DNA of 64,000 nucleotides from Alkalihalobacillus bogoriensis ATCC BAA-922 (lineage in GTDB: Bacteria; Bacillota; Bacilli; Bacillales; Bacillaceae_F). The stretch's first letter is position 1. Each line of letters starts with the position of its first letter. Shown here in pieces: positions 1-9,627 of this stretch. A program made the position numbers and the translations under genes. Below the pieces are notes generated by a model, which saw only the letters and a program-made list of their open reading frames with translations, was not told where the DNA came from and did no database searches. The stretch is from contig NZ_KK211281.1 in assembly GCF_000621445.1 (NCBI RefSeq), positions 39,531 through 103,530 on the forward strand. The letters are read 5' to 3'.

Positions 1-42
1 TAAGCTTCATCAAAGCAAGAGCCATTAGCTCAGTTGGTAGAG
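1..42 (+). repeat. Direct repeat holding a broken 5' end of tRNA-Lys
   Basis: Bases 1-42 are identical to bases 133-174. The repeat includes the sequence just upstream of tRNA-Lys and the first 24 bases of the tRNA (acceptor 5' strand and D arm). After base 42 the first copy diverges, so it cannot fold into a tRNA. It looks like a partial tandem duplication, with about 90 bp of unrelated sequence between the copies. Confidence 0.8.
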
Positions 43-150
43 ACGAGCAAAGCAACTTTGAAAAAGCGACGAGTTGTCTCGACGCATAGTCTACTTTGAA
101 TAAACAAGTAGAGGAAGAGACACAGAAGTGAATAAGCTTCATCAAAGCAA

Positions 151-226
151 GAGCCATTAGCTCAGTTGGTAGAGCATCTGACTTTTAATCAGAGGGTCGA
201 AGGTTCGAATCCTTCATGGCTCACCA
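151..226 (+). tRNA. tRNA-Lys (TTT)
   Basis: This 76-base gene folds as a cloverleaf. The acceptor strands GAGCCAT and ATGGCTC pair, the anticodon TTT sits in the loop CTTTTAA, and there is a GGTTCGAAT T-loop and an encoded CCA at 224-226. It is the first intact tRNA of a closely spaced five-gene cluster. Confidence 0.97.
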
Positions 227-241
227 TTTTGTTTCAACAGT

Positions 242-316
242 GGCCCGTTGGTCAAGCGGTTAAGACACCGCCCTTTCACGGCGGTAACACGGGTTCGAAT
301 CCCGTACGGGTCACCA
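242..316 (+). tRNA. tRNA-Glu (TTC)
   Basis: This 75-base cloverleaf has acceptor strands GGCCCGT and ACGGGTC, anticodon TTC in CTTTCAC, T-loop GGTTCGAAT and an encoded CCA. It follows tRNA-Lys by 15 bases and is probably co-transcribed with it. Confidence 0.97.
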
Positions 317-339
317 TTCATTACATTAGAATAAAAAAT

Positions 340-416
340 GGTCCGGTAGTTCAGTTGGTTAGAATGCCTGCCTGTCACGCAGGAGGTCGCGGGTTCGAGT
401 CCCGTCCGGACCGCCA
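340..416 (+). tRNA. tRNA-Asp (GTC)
   Basis: This 77-base cloverleaf has acceptor strands GGTCCGG and CCGGACC, anticodon GTC in CTGTCAC, and an encoded CCA. It is the third gene of the cluster. Confidence 0.97.
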
Positions 417-426
417 TTTTTTTTTA

Positions 427-502
427 GGCTCGGTAGCTCAGTCGGTAGAGCAATGGACTGAAAATCCATGTGTCGGCGGTTCGATTCCGTCCCGAGCCAC
501 CA
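427..502 (+). tRNA. tRNA-Phe (GAA)
   Basis: This 76-base cloverleaf has acceptor strands GGCTCGG and CCGAGCC, anticodon GAA in CTGAAAA, and an encoded CCA. It is the fourth gene of the cluster. Confidence 0.97.
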
Positions 503-505
503 TTT

Positions 506-578
<73 letters not shown>

Positions 579-589
579 CTCCAAAAAAG

Positions 590-618
590 CATGTTAGATT
601 AAATCTAACATGTTTTTT
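590..618 (+). terminator. Terminator of the tRNA cluster
   Basis: An 11-bp inverted repeat (CATGTTAGATT / AATCTAACATG) is followed directly by seven T residues. It closes the tRNA operon. Confidence 0.9.
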
Positions 619-931
619 TGTGGGAAGAAATGTAGGATTTTAGTCTAGTGTAAGATTGAAAATAATGAAAGAAATTCGCTTCCTATTTCTTACAAAAATA
701 TTTCAGATATCGCGAAACTATAACACTATATGTAACAGAAAAACTTCGATTTATAAGGGAATCAGCTAAATAAAGGAAAAAAATTGTGGATTTGTGCTCT
801 GCTATATTACAATTTCGTTTCTTTTCTATTAAAATACGACATTGCCGTTCTCATATGGTAAAATAGAAACGGTTATTAAACTACCACTATCAATCTTTCG
901 CCATGAAAGTCTGATGCAGGAGGAAAGCCAT
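619..931. other. Intergenic region upstream of the M23 peptidase
   Basis: This AT-rich stretch between the tRNA terminator and the peptidase gene presumably holds the peptidase promoter. I searched by eye for a WalR box (two TGTWAH hexamers 5 bp apart) and found no convincing one. The reading frame of the peptidase stays open upstream to 842, but there is no ribosome binding site there. Confidence 0.4.
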
Positions 932-2437
932 ATGGATGTAAAAAAATTAAATACGGCATTCTTACATACTACCAATTCTCTACTACATAAATGTATAACA
1001 GCTTGGAATGGGGTAAAAAACCAGCCTCGTTATTTAAAAAATGCTATTGCAGTCGGAGCTTGCTCCGCTATGCTAGTGACAGCACCAGCGGTTTATGCAA
1101 ATGAACAAGACTCAACACCATTAGATACGATTTATCATGTTTATGTTGATGGTGATTACATTGGTGTCGTAAATGAAGAAAAGACAGTGACAGAATTAAT
1201 ACAAGATAAGATAAAAGAACTTGAAGAAAAATATAGTGAACTTGAACTCATCATCGGTGAAAAAGTAGAAATCATACCAGAGCGAACATTTGATGACAAT
1301 GTAAGTTCAAGTGAAGATGTCCTTCTGAAGCTTGCAGACAAACTAACGGTGAAAGCAGAAGCAACGGCAATTCAATTAGATGGTGAGTCATTGTTATATG
1401 TGAGTGAAGAAGCTGTAGCTGAATCAGTAAAAACATCGCTCTTATTAGAATATGTAAGTGAAAGTCAATTAGAACAATTTTTAAATAGTGAAAAAGAAGA
1501 ACTTGAAACAAAACCAGAAGTGGATGAGAACATCATCCGAGATATTCGTTTTTCAGAAGAATTCACAACAGCAGAAGAAATTGTTGAGCCAGATCAAGTA
1601 TTAGCTGAAAAAGAAGCCATCAAACAATTGCAATTAGGAACGTTAGAGGAACATACATATACTGTAAAAGCAGGAGACGTATTAGGTTCAATTGCAAGTG
1701 ATCATAACTTAAAAGTTAGTGATTTACTCGATTTAAATCCAGATGTAACAACGGATACAATGCTTCAAATTGATCAAGAACTGAATGTTACGGCCTTTGA
1801 ACCTTTAGTTTCAATTATAGTAGAAGAAGCGTCTACAACTGCAGAAGAAATTCCTTATCAAACAGAAACGAAAGAAGACTCCTCCATGTTCAAAGGTGAC
1901 ACGAAAGTGGAACAAGAAGGAGAAGTTGGAAAGAAAATTGTAAGTTATGAAGTGACAAAGGAAAATGGTAAAACTGTAAAACGAGAAGTCATTAGTGAAG
2001 AAGTAGTGAAAGAACCTACAACGAAAATTGTAGTAAAGGGAACAAAGGAACAGCCATCGCGTGGATCAGGAACGTTAGGTTGGCCAGCAGTTGGTGGTTA
2101 TATCTCGAGTTACCAAGGCATGCGCTGGGGCCGTATGCATAAAGGAATTGATATTGCCCGACCAACCAACTATAATATTTTAGCAGCTGATAGTGGTACG
2201 GTTACTTTTGCGGGCTCTCGTGGAGGGTTTGGAAACTTAGTGATTATCGACCATAACAATGGCATTGTCACGTATTATGCTCACTTAGCTTCGTTTGATA
2301 CGAGTGTAGGAGACACGGTATCAAAAGGAGAAAAGATTGGGGTTATGGGTCAAACAGGGACAGCAACAGGAATACACTTGCATTTTGAAGTGTATAAAGA
2401 TGGACAATTACAAAACCCTATGGATTATTTAAAATAA
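932..2437 (+). CDS. Secreted LysM-G5-M23 peptidoglycan endopeptidase
   Basis: A 501-residue exported cell-wall hydrolase predicted to cleave peptide cross-links. The start at 932 follows AGGAGG with good spacing; an upstream in-frame ATG at 842 lacks a ribosome binding site. A signal-peptide-like hydrophobic segment ends near residue 55 (TAPAVYA). A Glu-rich region follows, then a LysM domain (about 245-290, starting HTYTVKAGDVLGSI), a G5 domain (about 320-385) and a C-terminal M23 peptidase domain with zinc-ligand motifs HKGIDIA and HLHFEVY. The catalytic elements are intact. It lies just upstream of walR but is separated by a terminator. Genes of this type are often found beside walRK in Bacillaceae and belong to the cell-wall homeostasis that WalRK controls. 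Direct WalR control is inference. Confidence 0.9.
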   Translation: MDVKKLNTAFLHTTNSLLHKCITAWNGVKNQPRYLKNAIAVGACSAMLVTAPAVYANEQDSTPLDTIYHVYVDGDYIGVVNEEKTVTELIQDKIKELEEKYSELELIIGEKVEIIPERTFDDNVSSSEDVLLKLADKLTVKAEATAIQLDGESLLYVSEEAVAESVKTSLLLEYVSESQLEQFLNSEKEELETKPEVDENIIRDIRFSEEFTTAEEIVEPDQVLAEKEAIKQLQLGTLEEHTYTVKAGDVLGSIASDHNLKVSDLLDLNPDVTTDTMLQIDQELNVTAFEPLVSIIVEEASTTAEEIPYQTETKEDSSMFKGDTKVEQEGEVGKKIVSYEVTKENGKTVKREVISEEVVKEPTTKIVVKGTKEQPSRGSGTLGWPAVGGYISSYQGMRWGRMHKGIDIARPTNYNILAADSGTVTFAGSRGGFGNLVIIDHNNGIVTYYAHLASFDTSVGDTVSKGEKIGVMGQTGTATGIHLHFEVYKDGQLQNPMDYLK

Positions 2438-2443
2438 AGAGAA

Positions 2444-2480
2444 GCCTCTAGCGATTCAATGTGCTAGAGGCTCCTTTTAA
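2444..2480 (+). terminator. Terminator after the M23 peptidase gene
   Basis: The inverted repeat AGCCTCTAGC / GCTAGAGGCT is followed by CCTTTTAAATT. It separates the peptidase from the walR operon. Confidence 0.85.
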
Positions 2481-2570
2481 ATTCTCGACCATTTCTTGTA
2501 TTTTTCAGGATGTTGTATATGGTAAGATAGCAGTAATAGTAAATGAAATGATAAACTAGGAGCGATCAAT

Positions 2571-3275
2571 ATGGAAAAACGGATTCTTGTTGTTGATGAT
2601 GAAAAACCAATCGCAGATATATTAAAATTCAGTTTAGAAAAAGAAGGATATGAAGTGCTTTGTGCATATGATGGGATAAAAGCAATTGAATTAGCCAAAC
2701 AAGAAAACCCAGATATTATGTTATTAGATATTATGCTTCCTTATAAAGACGGGATGGAAGTGTGTCGAGAAGTAAGGAAAACACATAATATGCCGATTAT
2801 CATGCTAACAGCAAAAGACTCAGAAATTGATAAAGTGTTAGGTCTAGAGCTAGGTGCAGATGATTATGTGACAAAACCATTTAGTACAAGAGAACTTATT
2901 GCCCGGGTAAAGGCGAACTTACGGCGCCATAGTAATACAACAGAAGATACGGATACAACGAAAGATATTACGATCGGTGATTTAATCATCCAGCCTGATG
3001 CGTATTTAGTGAAAAAAAGAGGAGATATTATCGAACTTACACATCGAGAGTTTGAACTTGTTCATTATTTAGCAAAGCACATCGGGCAAGTTATGACGAG
3101 AGAACACCTATTACAAGCGGTTTGGGGTTATGACTATTTTGGTGATGTTCGAACAGTCGATGTAACAGTAAGACGATTACGTGAAAAAGTGGAAGATAAC
3201 CCAAGTTACCCAATCTGGATTATAACGAGAAGAGGAGTAGGGTACTACTTACGGAATCCTGAACAGGAGAGTTAA
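2571..3275 (+). CDS. walR: WalR (YycF) response regulator
   Basis: A 234-residue OmpR-family DNA-binding response regulator, half of the essential WalRK system that ties autolysin expression to cell-wall growth. The receiver domain (about 1-120) starts [10 protein letters not shown] and has the phospho-acceptor Asp in LLDIMLP. The C-terminal winged helix (about 130-232) contains [20 protein letters not shown]. An AGGAGCGATCA ribosome binding site precedes the ATG. walK follows after 2 bp, and the operon order walRKHIJ-htrA matches other Bacillales, so the assignment is secure. Confidence 0.97.
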   Translation: MEKRILVVDDEKPIADILKFSLEKEGYEVLCAYDGIKAIELAKQENPDIMLLDIMLPYKDGMEVCREVRKTHNMPIIMLTAKDSEIDKVLGLELGADDYVTKPFSTRELIARVKANLRRHSNTTEDTDTTKDITIGDLIIQPDAYLVKKRGDIIELTHREFELVHYLAKHIGQVMTREHLLQAVWGYDYFGDVRTVDVTVRRLREKVEDNPSYPIWIITRRGVGYYLRNPEQES

Positions 3276-3277
3276 GA

Positions 3278-5098
3278 ATGGAAAATAATAAGGTCGGTTT
3301 TTTTAAATCGATTCAATTTAAATTGATTATCATTTATGTTTTGCTTATTTTTATCGCCATTCAAATTATAGGTGTTTATTTTGTTAGGCAACTTGAAGAA
3401 CAGCTTGTATCCAACTACCGAACGATGTTAGATGAACGTGCCAATTTATTAGCTTACAATATTGAGCAAGAAATGGTGAAGACCCGGGAAGACCCACAAA
3501 CATTAACGACAGACATAAATAATTTACTACGCGAGTTTTTCTCTGTTGAAAATGCAGAAGTTCAAGTGATTGATATTAATAAAACGGTCATTAGTACATC
3601 AAATAGACAAAACACGCATATCGTTGGCCAACAAACAACAGAAGTAATGGTCAAACGTGCATTAGTCGGTACTGGCGATGACAGAGTGGTCCGTGATCCA
3701 CAAACAGGACAACGAATACAAATTGTCATCATGCCGATAAAGTCGGATAATGTGACGATTGGTGCGATTTATATTGAAGCATCCATGGAAGAAATTTATG
3801 AACAAATTCAACAAATTAATAGTATTTTAGCGACTGGAACCGTTATTGCATTGGTCATTACCGCTCTCTTAATTATACTCGTTGCTAGAACCATTACTTC
3901 CCCTATTTTAGATATGAGAAAGCAAGCTATTCGAATGGCAGCGGGAGACTTTTCAAATCAAGTTCACGTGTACAGTAAAGATGAGATTGGACAACTGGCG
4001 AACGCCTTTAATGATTTAACCGCTCGCATAAAAGAGGCAAATGCGTCAACGGAAAGAGAAAAGAAAAAATTAAGTTCTGTATTGACACATATGACAGATG
4101 GAGTTATTGCGACAGATTCGAATGGTAACATCATCTTAATGAATAAAAGAGCAGAAGAATTACTAGAAACGACAAGTGAAGTAGCGATTGAAAAGTCACT
4201 TCCTGATGTGCTAAGGATGACGGAAGCATATTCTGTTTATGAGCTATCGGATTTTACAGATGGTATCTTACTTGATTTTAGTAATGAGGAACAAGATTAT
4301 TTATTACAAGCTAGTTTTTCAGTAATACAAAAAGAAAACGGTCCAATTAATGGGATTATTACTGTTTTACATGATGTAACAGAGCGAGAAAAAATTGAGC
4401 ATGAACGAAGAGAATTTGTGGCGAATGTTTCCCACGAATTACGCACGCCGTTAACAACAATGAAAAGTTACTTAGAAGCGTTAGAAGATGGCGCATTACA
4501 AGATGAAGAGCTCGCTCCACGGTTTTTACAAGTAACACAAACGGAAACAGAGCGAATGATTCGACTTGTCAATGATTTATTGCAACTTTCAAAAATTGAT
4601 AGTCGTGATTATCAGCTTACATTACAAAAAGTTGATTTCCATCAATATTTACATGAAACTGTAGATCGCTTTGAAATGATTGCAAAAGATAAAAATGTCA
4701 CCTTTAAACGAAAGCTACCTGCTTTCCCATCAGAAGTTCAAATCGACAAAGATAAAATTACTCAAGTTATTGATAATATCGTTTCAAATGCGTTGAAGTA
4801 TTCACCAGAAGGCGCAACAATTACGATTTCACTAGTGAATCAAGGTAAAAATATTCGGGTTGGGGTTGCTGACCAAGGTGTCGGTATTCCAAGAGAAAGC
4901 CAAGCAAAAATATTCGAGCGTTTTTACCGAGTCGATAAAGCACGAGCGAGAAATGTAGGAGGCACAGGATTAGGCTTAGCAATAGCAAAAGAGCTTGTAC
5001 ATGCACATGGCGGCAAGATATGGGTTCAAAGCACATATGGAAATGGAACAACCATTTATTTCACTCTTCCTTATTCAGTAAGTCATGGAGGTGCGTAA
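3278..5098 (+). CDS. walK: WalK (YycG) sensor histidine kinase
   Basis: A 606-residue membrane sensor kinase, the partner of WalR. Transmembrane segments lie at about 12-32 and 183-205 and flank an extracellular Cache/PAS-like sensor. HAMP (about 205-255), PAS (about 265-370, containing MTDGVIATDSNGNI), HisKA with the phospho-acceptor His in VSHELRTPL (near 385) and HATPase_c with GVGIPRESQ and GGTGLGLAIA follow. Length and architecture are typical. It ends 2 bp before the walH start, so the two are translationally close. Confidence 0.97.
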   Translation: MENNKVGFFKSIQFKLIIIYVLLIFIAIQIIGVYFVRQLEEQLVSNYRTMLDERANLLAYNIEQEMVKTREDPQTLTTDINNLLREFFSVENAEVQVIDINKTVISTSNRQNTHIVGQQTTEVMVKRALVGTGDDRVVRDPQTGQRIQIVIMPIKSDNVTIGAIYIEASMEEIYEQIQQINSILATGTVIALVITALLIILVARTITSPILDMRKQAIRMAAGDFSNQVHVYSKDEIGQLANAFNDLTARIKEANASTEREKKKLSSVLTHMTDGVIATDSNGNIILMNKRAEELLETTSEVAIEKSLPDVLRMTEAYSVYELSDFTDGILLDFSNEEQDYLLQASFSVIQKENGPINGIITVLHDVTEREKIEHERREFVANVSHELRTPLTTMKSYLEALEDGALQDEELAPRFLQVTQTETERMIRLVNDLLQLSKIDSRDYQLTLQKVDFHQYLHETVDRFEMIAKDKNVTFKRKLPAFPSEVQIDKDKITQVIDNIVSNALKYSPEGATITISLVNQGKNIRVGVADQGVGIPRESQAKIFERFYRVDKARARNVGGTGLGLAIAKELVHAHGGKIWVQSTYGNGTTIYFTLPYSVSHGGA

Positions 5099-5100
5099 CG

Positions 5101-6444
5101 GTGACGTTTGAAAATGTGAAATCAGCAACGTTAACTTTTCTCGTTTTACTCAGTCTGTTTTTGACGTGGGAATTATGGACATTCCAACCCGATTACGCAT
5201 TATTAAAAGAAGCAGAATATGTGGAAAACACAAAAATAAGTGAGGAGCGAAGTTTAACAGATATCATTGCTCCACAACAGGTGATTCTCCACAACAATGA
5301 AGATGTTGCTTCACTTGATTTAAATGATGTGTTATTTGAGGAACTGTATGAGCAGCTTGTGGCCACAAATGTAGAGGATTTAACTGTCGTTAGTTGGGAT
5401 TTAGCGTCACCGTTAAAAAGTCAATCGATTGAATTTGTGTATCCCACTTCAATTCCAGCTGAAGTTATCTTAAACATGTTCCCGAATATAGGTGAAGATA
5501 CGATATTACCAACAGAATCGGTAGACCGCTTAATTCTTTACCATGTAACGACTAAAGACAAAATTCATTTACGGATGGTATCATATGAAGAGCAAGTCTC
5601 TTTTGATTTTGCTACGTCGTTTTCGATCGGTGATTTTCAAAATGTTTACTTGGCCAAAGCATCAGAGTTTATTCCTGTGTTTTCCTATGAAAAAAGAAAT
5701 GATGATTATGAACGGTTTACGAAACATATTTATTTACCGAGCGAAGAGACCGAATATCCGATTCTGACTTATACTACAACAGCCATTTCCGTCGATGTGT
5801 TTAAGCAAATTTTATTCAGTGATTTATTATCTGTAAAAAAGTTTCGGCAAGAAGGTGGGAATGAGTCTTATACAGATGGAAACCGAATGATTAATGTCAG
5901 TGGTCGAGGATTATATATGAATTACATTAATCCGATTTCAAGTGAAGGTCATAACCGAAGTGGGAAGCATGGTGTATTAAGTAGCATTGAGTTTATTAAC
6001 GGGCACGGTGGTTGGACCGATGATTATGTACTCGCAAATTGGAGTTCTACAATGGTTGATGAGGAAGCGCAATTTCGGTTAAGAATTAACCATATTCCGG
6101 TTATGCGGATGGGTGGACAAGATACGATGCTGTTATCAGTTACTCGAACAGGAAACCAAACTTCCGGTTATTCTCGACCATTATTTGATTTAGATTACAC
6201 CCCGATTGGCGATGCAACAAGATCGAAAACATTGCATTCTGGTTATGATGTCCTCTCACAGCTAGAAGATCAGGAAGCTATTGATCTAGAACAAATAGAA
6301 GATATAAGAATTGGATATGAGATGACGAAAAATAATGCGTATATTACAGTAAGTCCGTTTTGGTTCATGAAATACGGTGGGTATTGGCAAAAAATAAAAT
6401 TGGACGAGCCTACAAAAGAGGTAGATGATTATGGATTGGAGTAG
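5101..6444 (+). CDS. walH: WalH (YycH) regulator of WalK
   Basis: A 447-residue membrane-anchored regulatory protein. It has one N-terminal transmembrane segment (about 8-27) and a large extracytoplasmic domain; in Bacillus this family interacts with WalK and damps its activity. I chose the GTG at 5101 because GGAGGTGCG sits just upstream and because MTFENVKSATLTFLV is the usual short cytoplasmic start. The reading frame is open back to 5020 inside walK. The 3' end overlaps walI, consistent with the co-translated pair. Sequence conservation in this family is low, so position and topology carry most of the assignment. Confidence 0.93.
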   Translation: MTFENVKSATLTFLVLLSLFLTWELWTFQPDYALLKEAEYVENTKISEERSLTDIIAPQQVILHNNEDVASLDLNDVLFEELYEQLVATNVEDLTVVSWDLASPLKSQSIEFVYPTSIPAEVILNMFPNIGEDTILPTESVDRLILYHVTTKDKIHLRMVSYEEQVSFDFATSFSIGDFQNVYLAKASEFIPVFSYEKRNDDYERFTKHIYLPSEETEYPILTYTTTAISVDVFKQILFSDLLSVKKFRQEGGNESYTDGNRMINVSGRGLYMNYINPISSEGHNRSGKHGVLSSIEFINGHGGWTDDYVLANWSSTMVDEEAQFRLRINHIPVMRMGGQDTMLLSVTRTGNQTSGYSRPLFDLDYTPIGDATRSKTLHSGYDVLSQLEDQEAIDLEQIEDIRIGYEMTKNNAYITVSPFWFMKYGGYWQKIKLDEPTKEVDDYGLE

Positions 6445-7204
6445 AACAAAATCAATTTTTATCGTTGCATTTTTATGTTTAAATGTCTTTCTGTTTTATC
6501 AACTCCAAGAATTTAATCATGCAAACAATATTAATGTCAATACAACGACACCGTTTCAAGAAGTGTTACATGAATTAAATGTCGTCATTGAGGGTGATAT
6601 TGAAACAGAACCAACGACAGGATTTCATATTGTTGCCAAAGAAGTGAAAGTGACAGATGCAATATTAAATTTGTTGTCCAATCAAAAGGCGGAAGTGGTT
6701 AATGAAACAACGATTGTTTCACAACTAGATGTACCATATCAAATCAACCCTGATGAAGATATGCGGGCTCAGCTAAAAGTCTTTCTGGAAGATTATGTGT
6801 ACCAAGGTGAAACGTATTCCTTTTCACAATTTGATGACGAGAAAATGCTTGTTACGTTTATGAAAAAATATGAAGATAAAGTGATGTATTCTTCTGAACG
6901 AGCTCCGCTTATTATACAGTTAAATGAAAACTATCAAGTTATCCGATACCAACAAGTTGCCGTGGAAGTTGATTCATCTGGCCGCGAGCAAGAATTTTTA
7001 TCAGGTATGAAGGCGATTGAGATTTTGTTAAATGAACAAATTGTTCGAGCAAATGATACGATTACACATGTGGAGTTTGCGTATCATAGCTCATTCCAAC
7101 CAGTTGAAAATATAGAAGTTTTTGCACCAATGTGGAGAATTCGTGTGAATGATGATGATTATCTCGTTTACGCGATTGAAGGTTCAATCCAAGATATCTC
7201 CTAG
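6431..7204 (+). CDS. walI: WalI (YycI) regulator of WalK
   Basis: A 257-residue single-pass membrane protein with a short cytoplasmic start (MDWSRTKSIF), a transmembrane helix at about 7-24 and an extracellular domain. It forms a complex with WalH and WalK in Bacillus. An ATG at 6425 is also in frame, but AGAGG at 6417-6421 fits 6431 better, and MDW is the family's usual beginning. It overlaps walH by 14 bp. Confidence 0.93.
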   Translation: MDWSRTKSIFIVAFLCLNVFLFYQLQEFNHANNINVNTTTPFQEVLHELNVVIEGDIETEPTTGFHIVAKEVKVTDAILNLLSNQKAEVVNETTIVSQLDVPYQINPDEDMRAQLKVFLEDYVYQGETYSFSQFDDEKMLVTFMKKYEDKVMYSSERAPLIIQLNENYQVIRYQQVAVEVDSSGREQEFLSGMKAIEILLNEQIVRANDTITHVEFAYHSSFQPVENIEVFAPMWRIRVNDDDYLVYAIEGSIQDIS

Positions 7205-7237
7205 AAGAGGAATTACAAATAGATGGAGTGAACAAAC

Positions 7238-8032
7238 ATGAGTTTTCAATTTAGTGTGCTTGCTAGTGGAAGTACTGGCAATGCCATTTATGTAGCAACA
7301 GATACGCAACGCTGGCTCATTGATGCCGGCGTCAGCGGCAAAAAGATGGAACAGCTGTTAAAAAGCATTCAATGTGACCCTAAAGACTTAAATGGAATTT
7401 TAGTCAGCCATGAGCATAGTGACCATATTAAAGGGGTTGGCATCCTAGCGAGGAAATTCAATCTACCAGTCTATGCAAATGAAAAAACATGGCGGGCAAT
7501 GGAAAAGGACCTTGGTAAAATCGATACAGAACAAAAATTTCATTTTAACCTTGAAGAAGTAAAAACATTTGGAGACCTTGATATTGAATCATTTGGTGTT
7601 TCTCATGATGCAGCGGAACCGATGTTTTATGTTTTTCATCATCAAGGCAAAAAATTAGTCCTTGCGACCGATATGGGCTATGTCAGTGACCGCATTAAAG
7701 GAACGATTAAAGAAGCCGATGTATTCATTTTTGAATCGAATCATGACGTGAATTTATTAAGAATGGGGAAATATCCTTGGAGTGTCAAGCGTAGAATTAT
7801 TAGTGATGTAGGCCATGTTTCAAATGAAGATGCAGCTTATGCGCTATCTGATGTCATTGGTGATAGAACATCACGAATATATTTAGCCCATTTAAGCAAA
7901 GATAATAACATGAAAGAATTGGCAAGAATGACAGTCGAGCAAATCCTTCGAGAAAAAGATCATGGAGTCGGTGAACAATTTCGCATTTTTGATACGGATC
8001 CTGATGAGCCAACCGCCCTTGCTGTTGTGTAA
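7238..8032 (+). CDS. walJ: WalJ (YycJ) metallo-beta-lactamase-fold hydrolase
   Basis: A 264-residue cytoplasmic MBL-fold protein with the metal-binding motif HEHSDH in [12 protein letters not shown] and downstream ligand motifs ([21 protein letters not shown]). YycJ proteins are reported as nucleases connected with DNA repair and with coordinating division and replication; the substrate cannot be read from sequence. There is no signal peptide. It follows walI by 33 bp and is probably in the same operon. Confidence 0.93.
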   Translation: MSFQFSVLASGSTGNAIYVATDTQRWLIDAGVSGKKMEQLLKSIQCDPKDLNGILVSHEHSDHIKGVGILARKFNLPVYANEKTWRAMEKDLGKIDTEQKFHFNLEEVKTFGDLDIESFGVSHDAAEPMFYVFHHQGKKLVLATDMGYVSDRIKGTIKEADVFIFESNHDVNLLRMGKYPWSVKRRIISDVGHVSNEDAAYALSDVIGDRTSRIYLAHLSKDNNMKELARMTVEQILREKDHGVGEQFRIFDTDPDEPTALAVV

Positions 8033-8176
8033 ACACGTTTATTTATCAAAAGTTTTGGGAAATCTAGTAGAAGTTATGTGAAATCACATAAAAGATGATA
8101 ACGATCTAGATTTTTTCTATCAGCTTACTATAATTATGAGTAATAAGTATTACATCATTCAAGGATGGTGAGTCCA

Positions 8177-9391
8177 ATGGGTTATTATGATAGTCATATT
8201 CCAAAGCGAGAAGACAATAGGAAAAAACGTGCAAGTGGACTATCTGCATTTTTTGGTGCAATTGTTGGTGGGGTTATCGTATTAGTGTCTATACCGGCAC
8301 TTTCTCAAACCGGTTTATTGCCGTATGACATTTCAACAAATCAAAATGAAACGGTTCCGACGATGGTCGAAGGTGAACCAGCAGGTTTAGAGCAAACAGT
8401 GAATCTCTCCGTCAACTCAGATATTACAAATGCTGTGGATAAAGTATCTGATGCGGTTGTAGGGGTAATTAACTTACAAGAAACAAACTTCTGGTCTAAT
8501 ACCGGTGGTGAAGGAACAGGCTCAGGTGTCATTTATAAACAGGCAGATGGAAAAGCATTCGTCGTCACAAACCATCATGTCATTGAAGGAGCAAGAGAAG
8601 TCGAAGTTAGCTTAACAGATGGGACTCGTGTACCTGCAAAAGTATTAGGTACGGATGTGTTAACCGACTTAGCCGTTTTAGAAATCGATGATGAAGGCGT
8701 TACGGCTGTCGCTGAGTTTGGTAACTCAGAAACATTACGTGTCGGAGAACCGGCTGTTGCGATTGGAAACCCATTAGGTTTAGCTTTTTCAAGTACAGTC
8801 ACACAAGGTATCATTAGTGCAACAGAGCGAAGCATTCCTGTAGATTTAACGGGTAACGGTCAAATTGATTGGCATGCAGAAGTTCTTCAAACCGATGCAG
8901 CGATTAACCCGGGTAATAGCGGTGGGGCTCTTCTAAATATTCAAGGACAAGTGATTGGCATCAACTCGATGAAAATTGCGCAAAGTTCGGTGGAAGGAAT
9001 CGGATTTGCAATTCCAACGGCCATTGCAGTTCCAGTCATTAACGATTTAGAGCGATTTAGTGAAGTAAGACGACCACAGATGGGAGTCGGCATCCGTTCA
9101 TTATCTGAAATCCCAGGCTATCATTGGCAGGAAACATTAAAGCTTCCTGATGAAGTCAAAGCGGGCGTATTTGTTACTAGTGTAGCACCAGTGTCTCCAG
9201 CAGAACGAGCGGGATTACAAGAGTATGATGTGATTGTCAAAATCAACGACCGAGACATTGAAGACGGTCATGATTTACGCAAATTTTTATATACAGAAAC
9301 TGAAATTGGCGATGAAATTACAGTGACGTTTTACCGTGAAGGATCAAAGCAAACAACAACAATAACATTATCAGAACAACAAGCGTTTTAA
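8177..9391 (+). CDS. htrC: HtrA-type membrane serine protease (YycK/HtrC)
   Basis: A 404-residue surface quality-control protease. A short cytoplasmic tail and one transmembrane segment (about 20-42) precede a trypsin-like domain with His in TNHHVIEG, Asp in TDLAVLEID and Ser in NPGNSGGALL. One PDZ domain follows (about 300-400). The start at 8177 uses AGGATGGTGA; an ATG at 8165 is in frame but overlaps that site. It has its own upstream gap of 144 bp, so a separate promoter is possible, and a strong terminator follows. B. subtilis HtrC (YycK) sits at this operon position. Confidence 0.92.
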   Translation: MGYYDSHIPKREDNRKKRASGLSAFFGAIVGGVIVLVSIPALSQTGLLPYDISTNQNETVPTMVEGEPAGLEQTVNLSVNSDITNAVDKVSDAVVGVINLQETNFWSNTGGEGTGSGVIYKQADGKAFVVTNHHVIEGAREVEVSLTDGTRVPAKVLGTDVLTDLAVLEIDDEGVTAVAEFGNSETLRVGEPAVAIGNPLGLAFSSTVTQGIISATERSIPVDLTGNGQIDWHAEVLQTDAAINPGNSGGALLNIQGQVIGINSMKIAQSSVEGIGFAIPTAIAVPVINDLERFSEVRRPQMGVGIRSLSEIPGYHWQETLKLPDEVKAGVFVTSVAPVSPAERAGLQEYDVIVKINDRDIEDGHDLRKFLYTETEIGDEITVTFYREGSKQTTTITLSEQQAF

Positions 9392-9430
9392 CAAAAAACA
9401 CAGTGGCGTGATGAGCCACTGTGTTTTTTG
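9392..9430 (+). terminator. Terminator of the wal operon
   Basis: The inverted repeat AACACAGTGGC / GCCACTGTGTT is followed by TTTTTG. It closes the walR-htrC transcription unit. Confidence 0.92.
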
Positions 9431-9474
9431 TTATACTATAAAAAATGAGAAAACGAGAGGATGGGCTATGTTTG

Positions 9475-9627
9475 ATGAAGTTTATGACATGTCTTGAGCA
9501 TGTAGAAATAGCAATGGAGCAAATTATTGATGAATGTGAAGTGGCACCTACGATAGAAAAGATAGAAGAGTTATCCACAAACTGTGCATTTTGTAATGAA
9601 GATGCTGTGTATATTGTATCCGAGTAG
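9475..9627 (+). CDS. Small CxxH/CxxC metal-binding-type protein
   Basis: A roughly 50-residue protein with CLEH near the N-terminus and CAFC near the C-terminus, the signature of the Bacillaceae CxxH/CxxC family (BA_5709-like) usually found next to rlmH. The four ligands suggest a structural metal site; function is unknown. The frame is open from 9445, but the ribosome binding site GAGAGG at 9455-9460 favours TTG 9472 or ATG 9475. A TATACT -10-like box lies about 40 bp upstream. Confidence 0.8.
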   Translation: MKFMTCLEHVEIAMEQIIDECEVAPTIEKIEELSTNCAFCNEDAVYIVSE

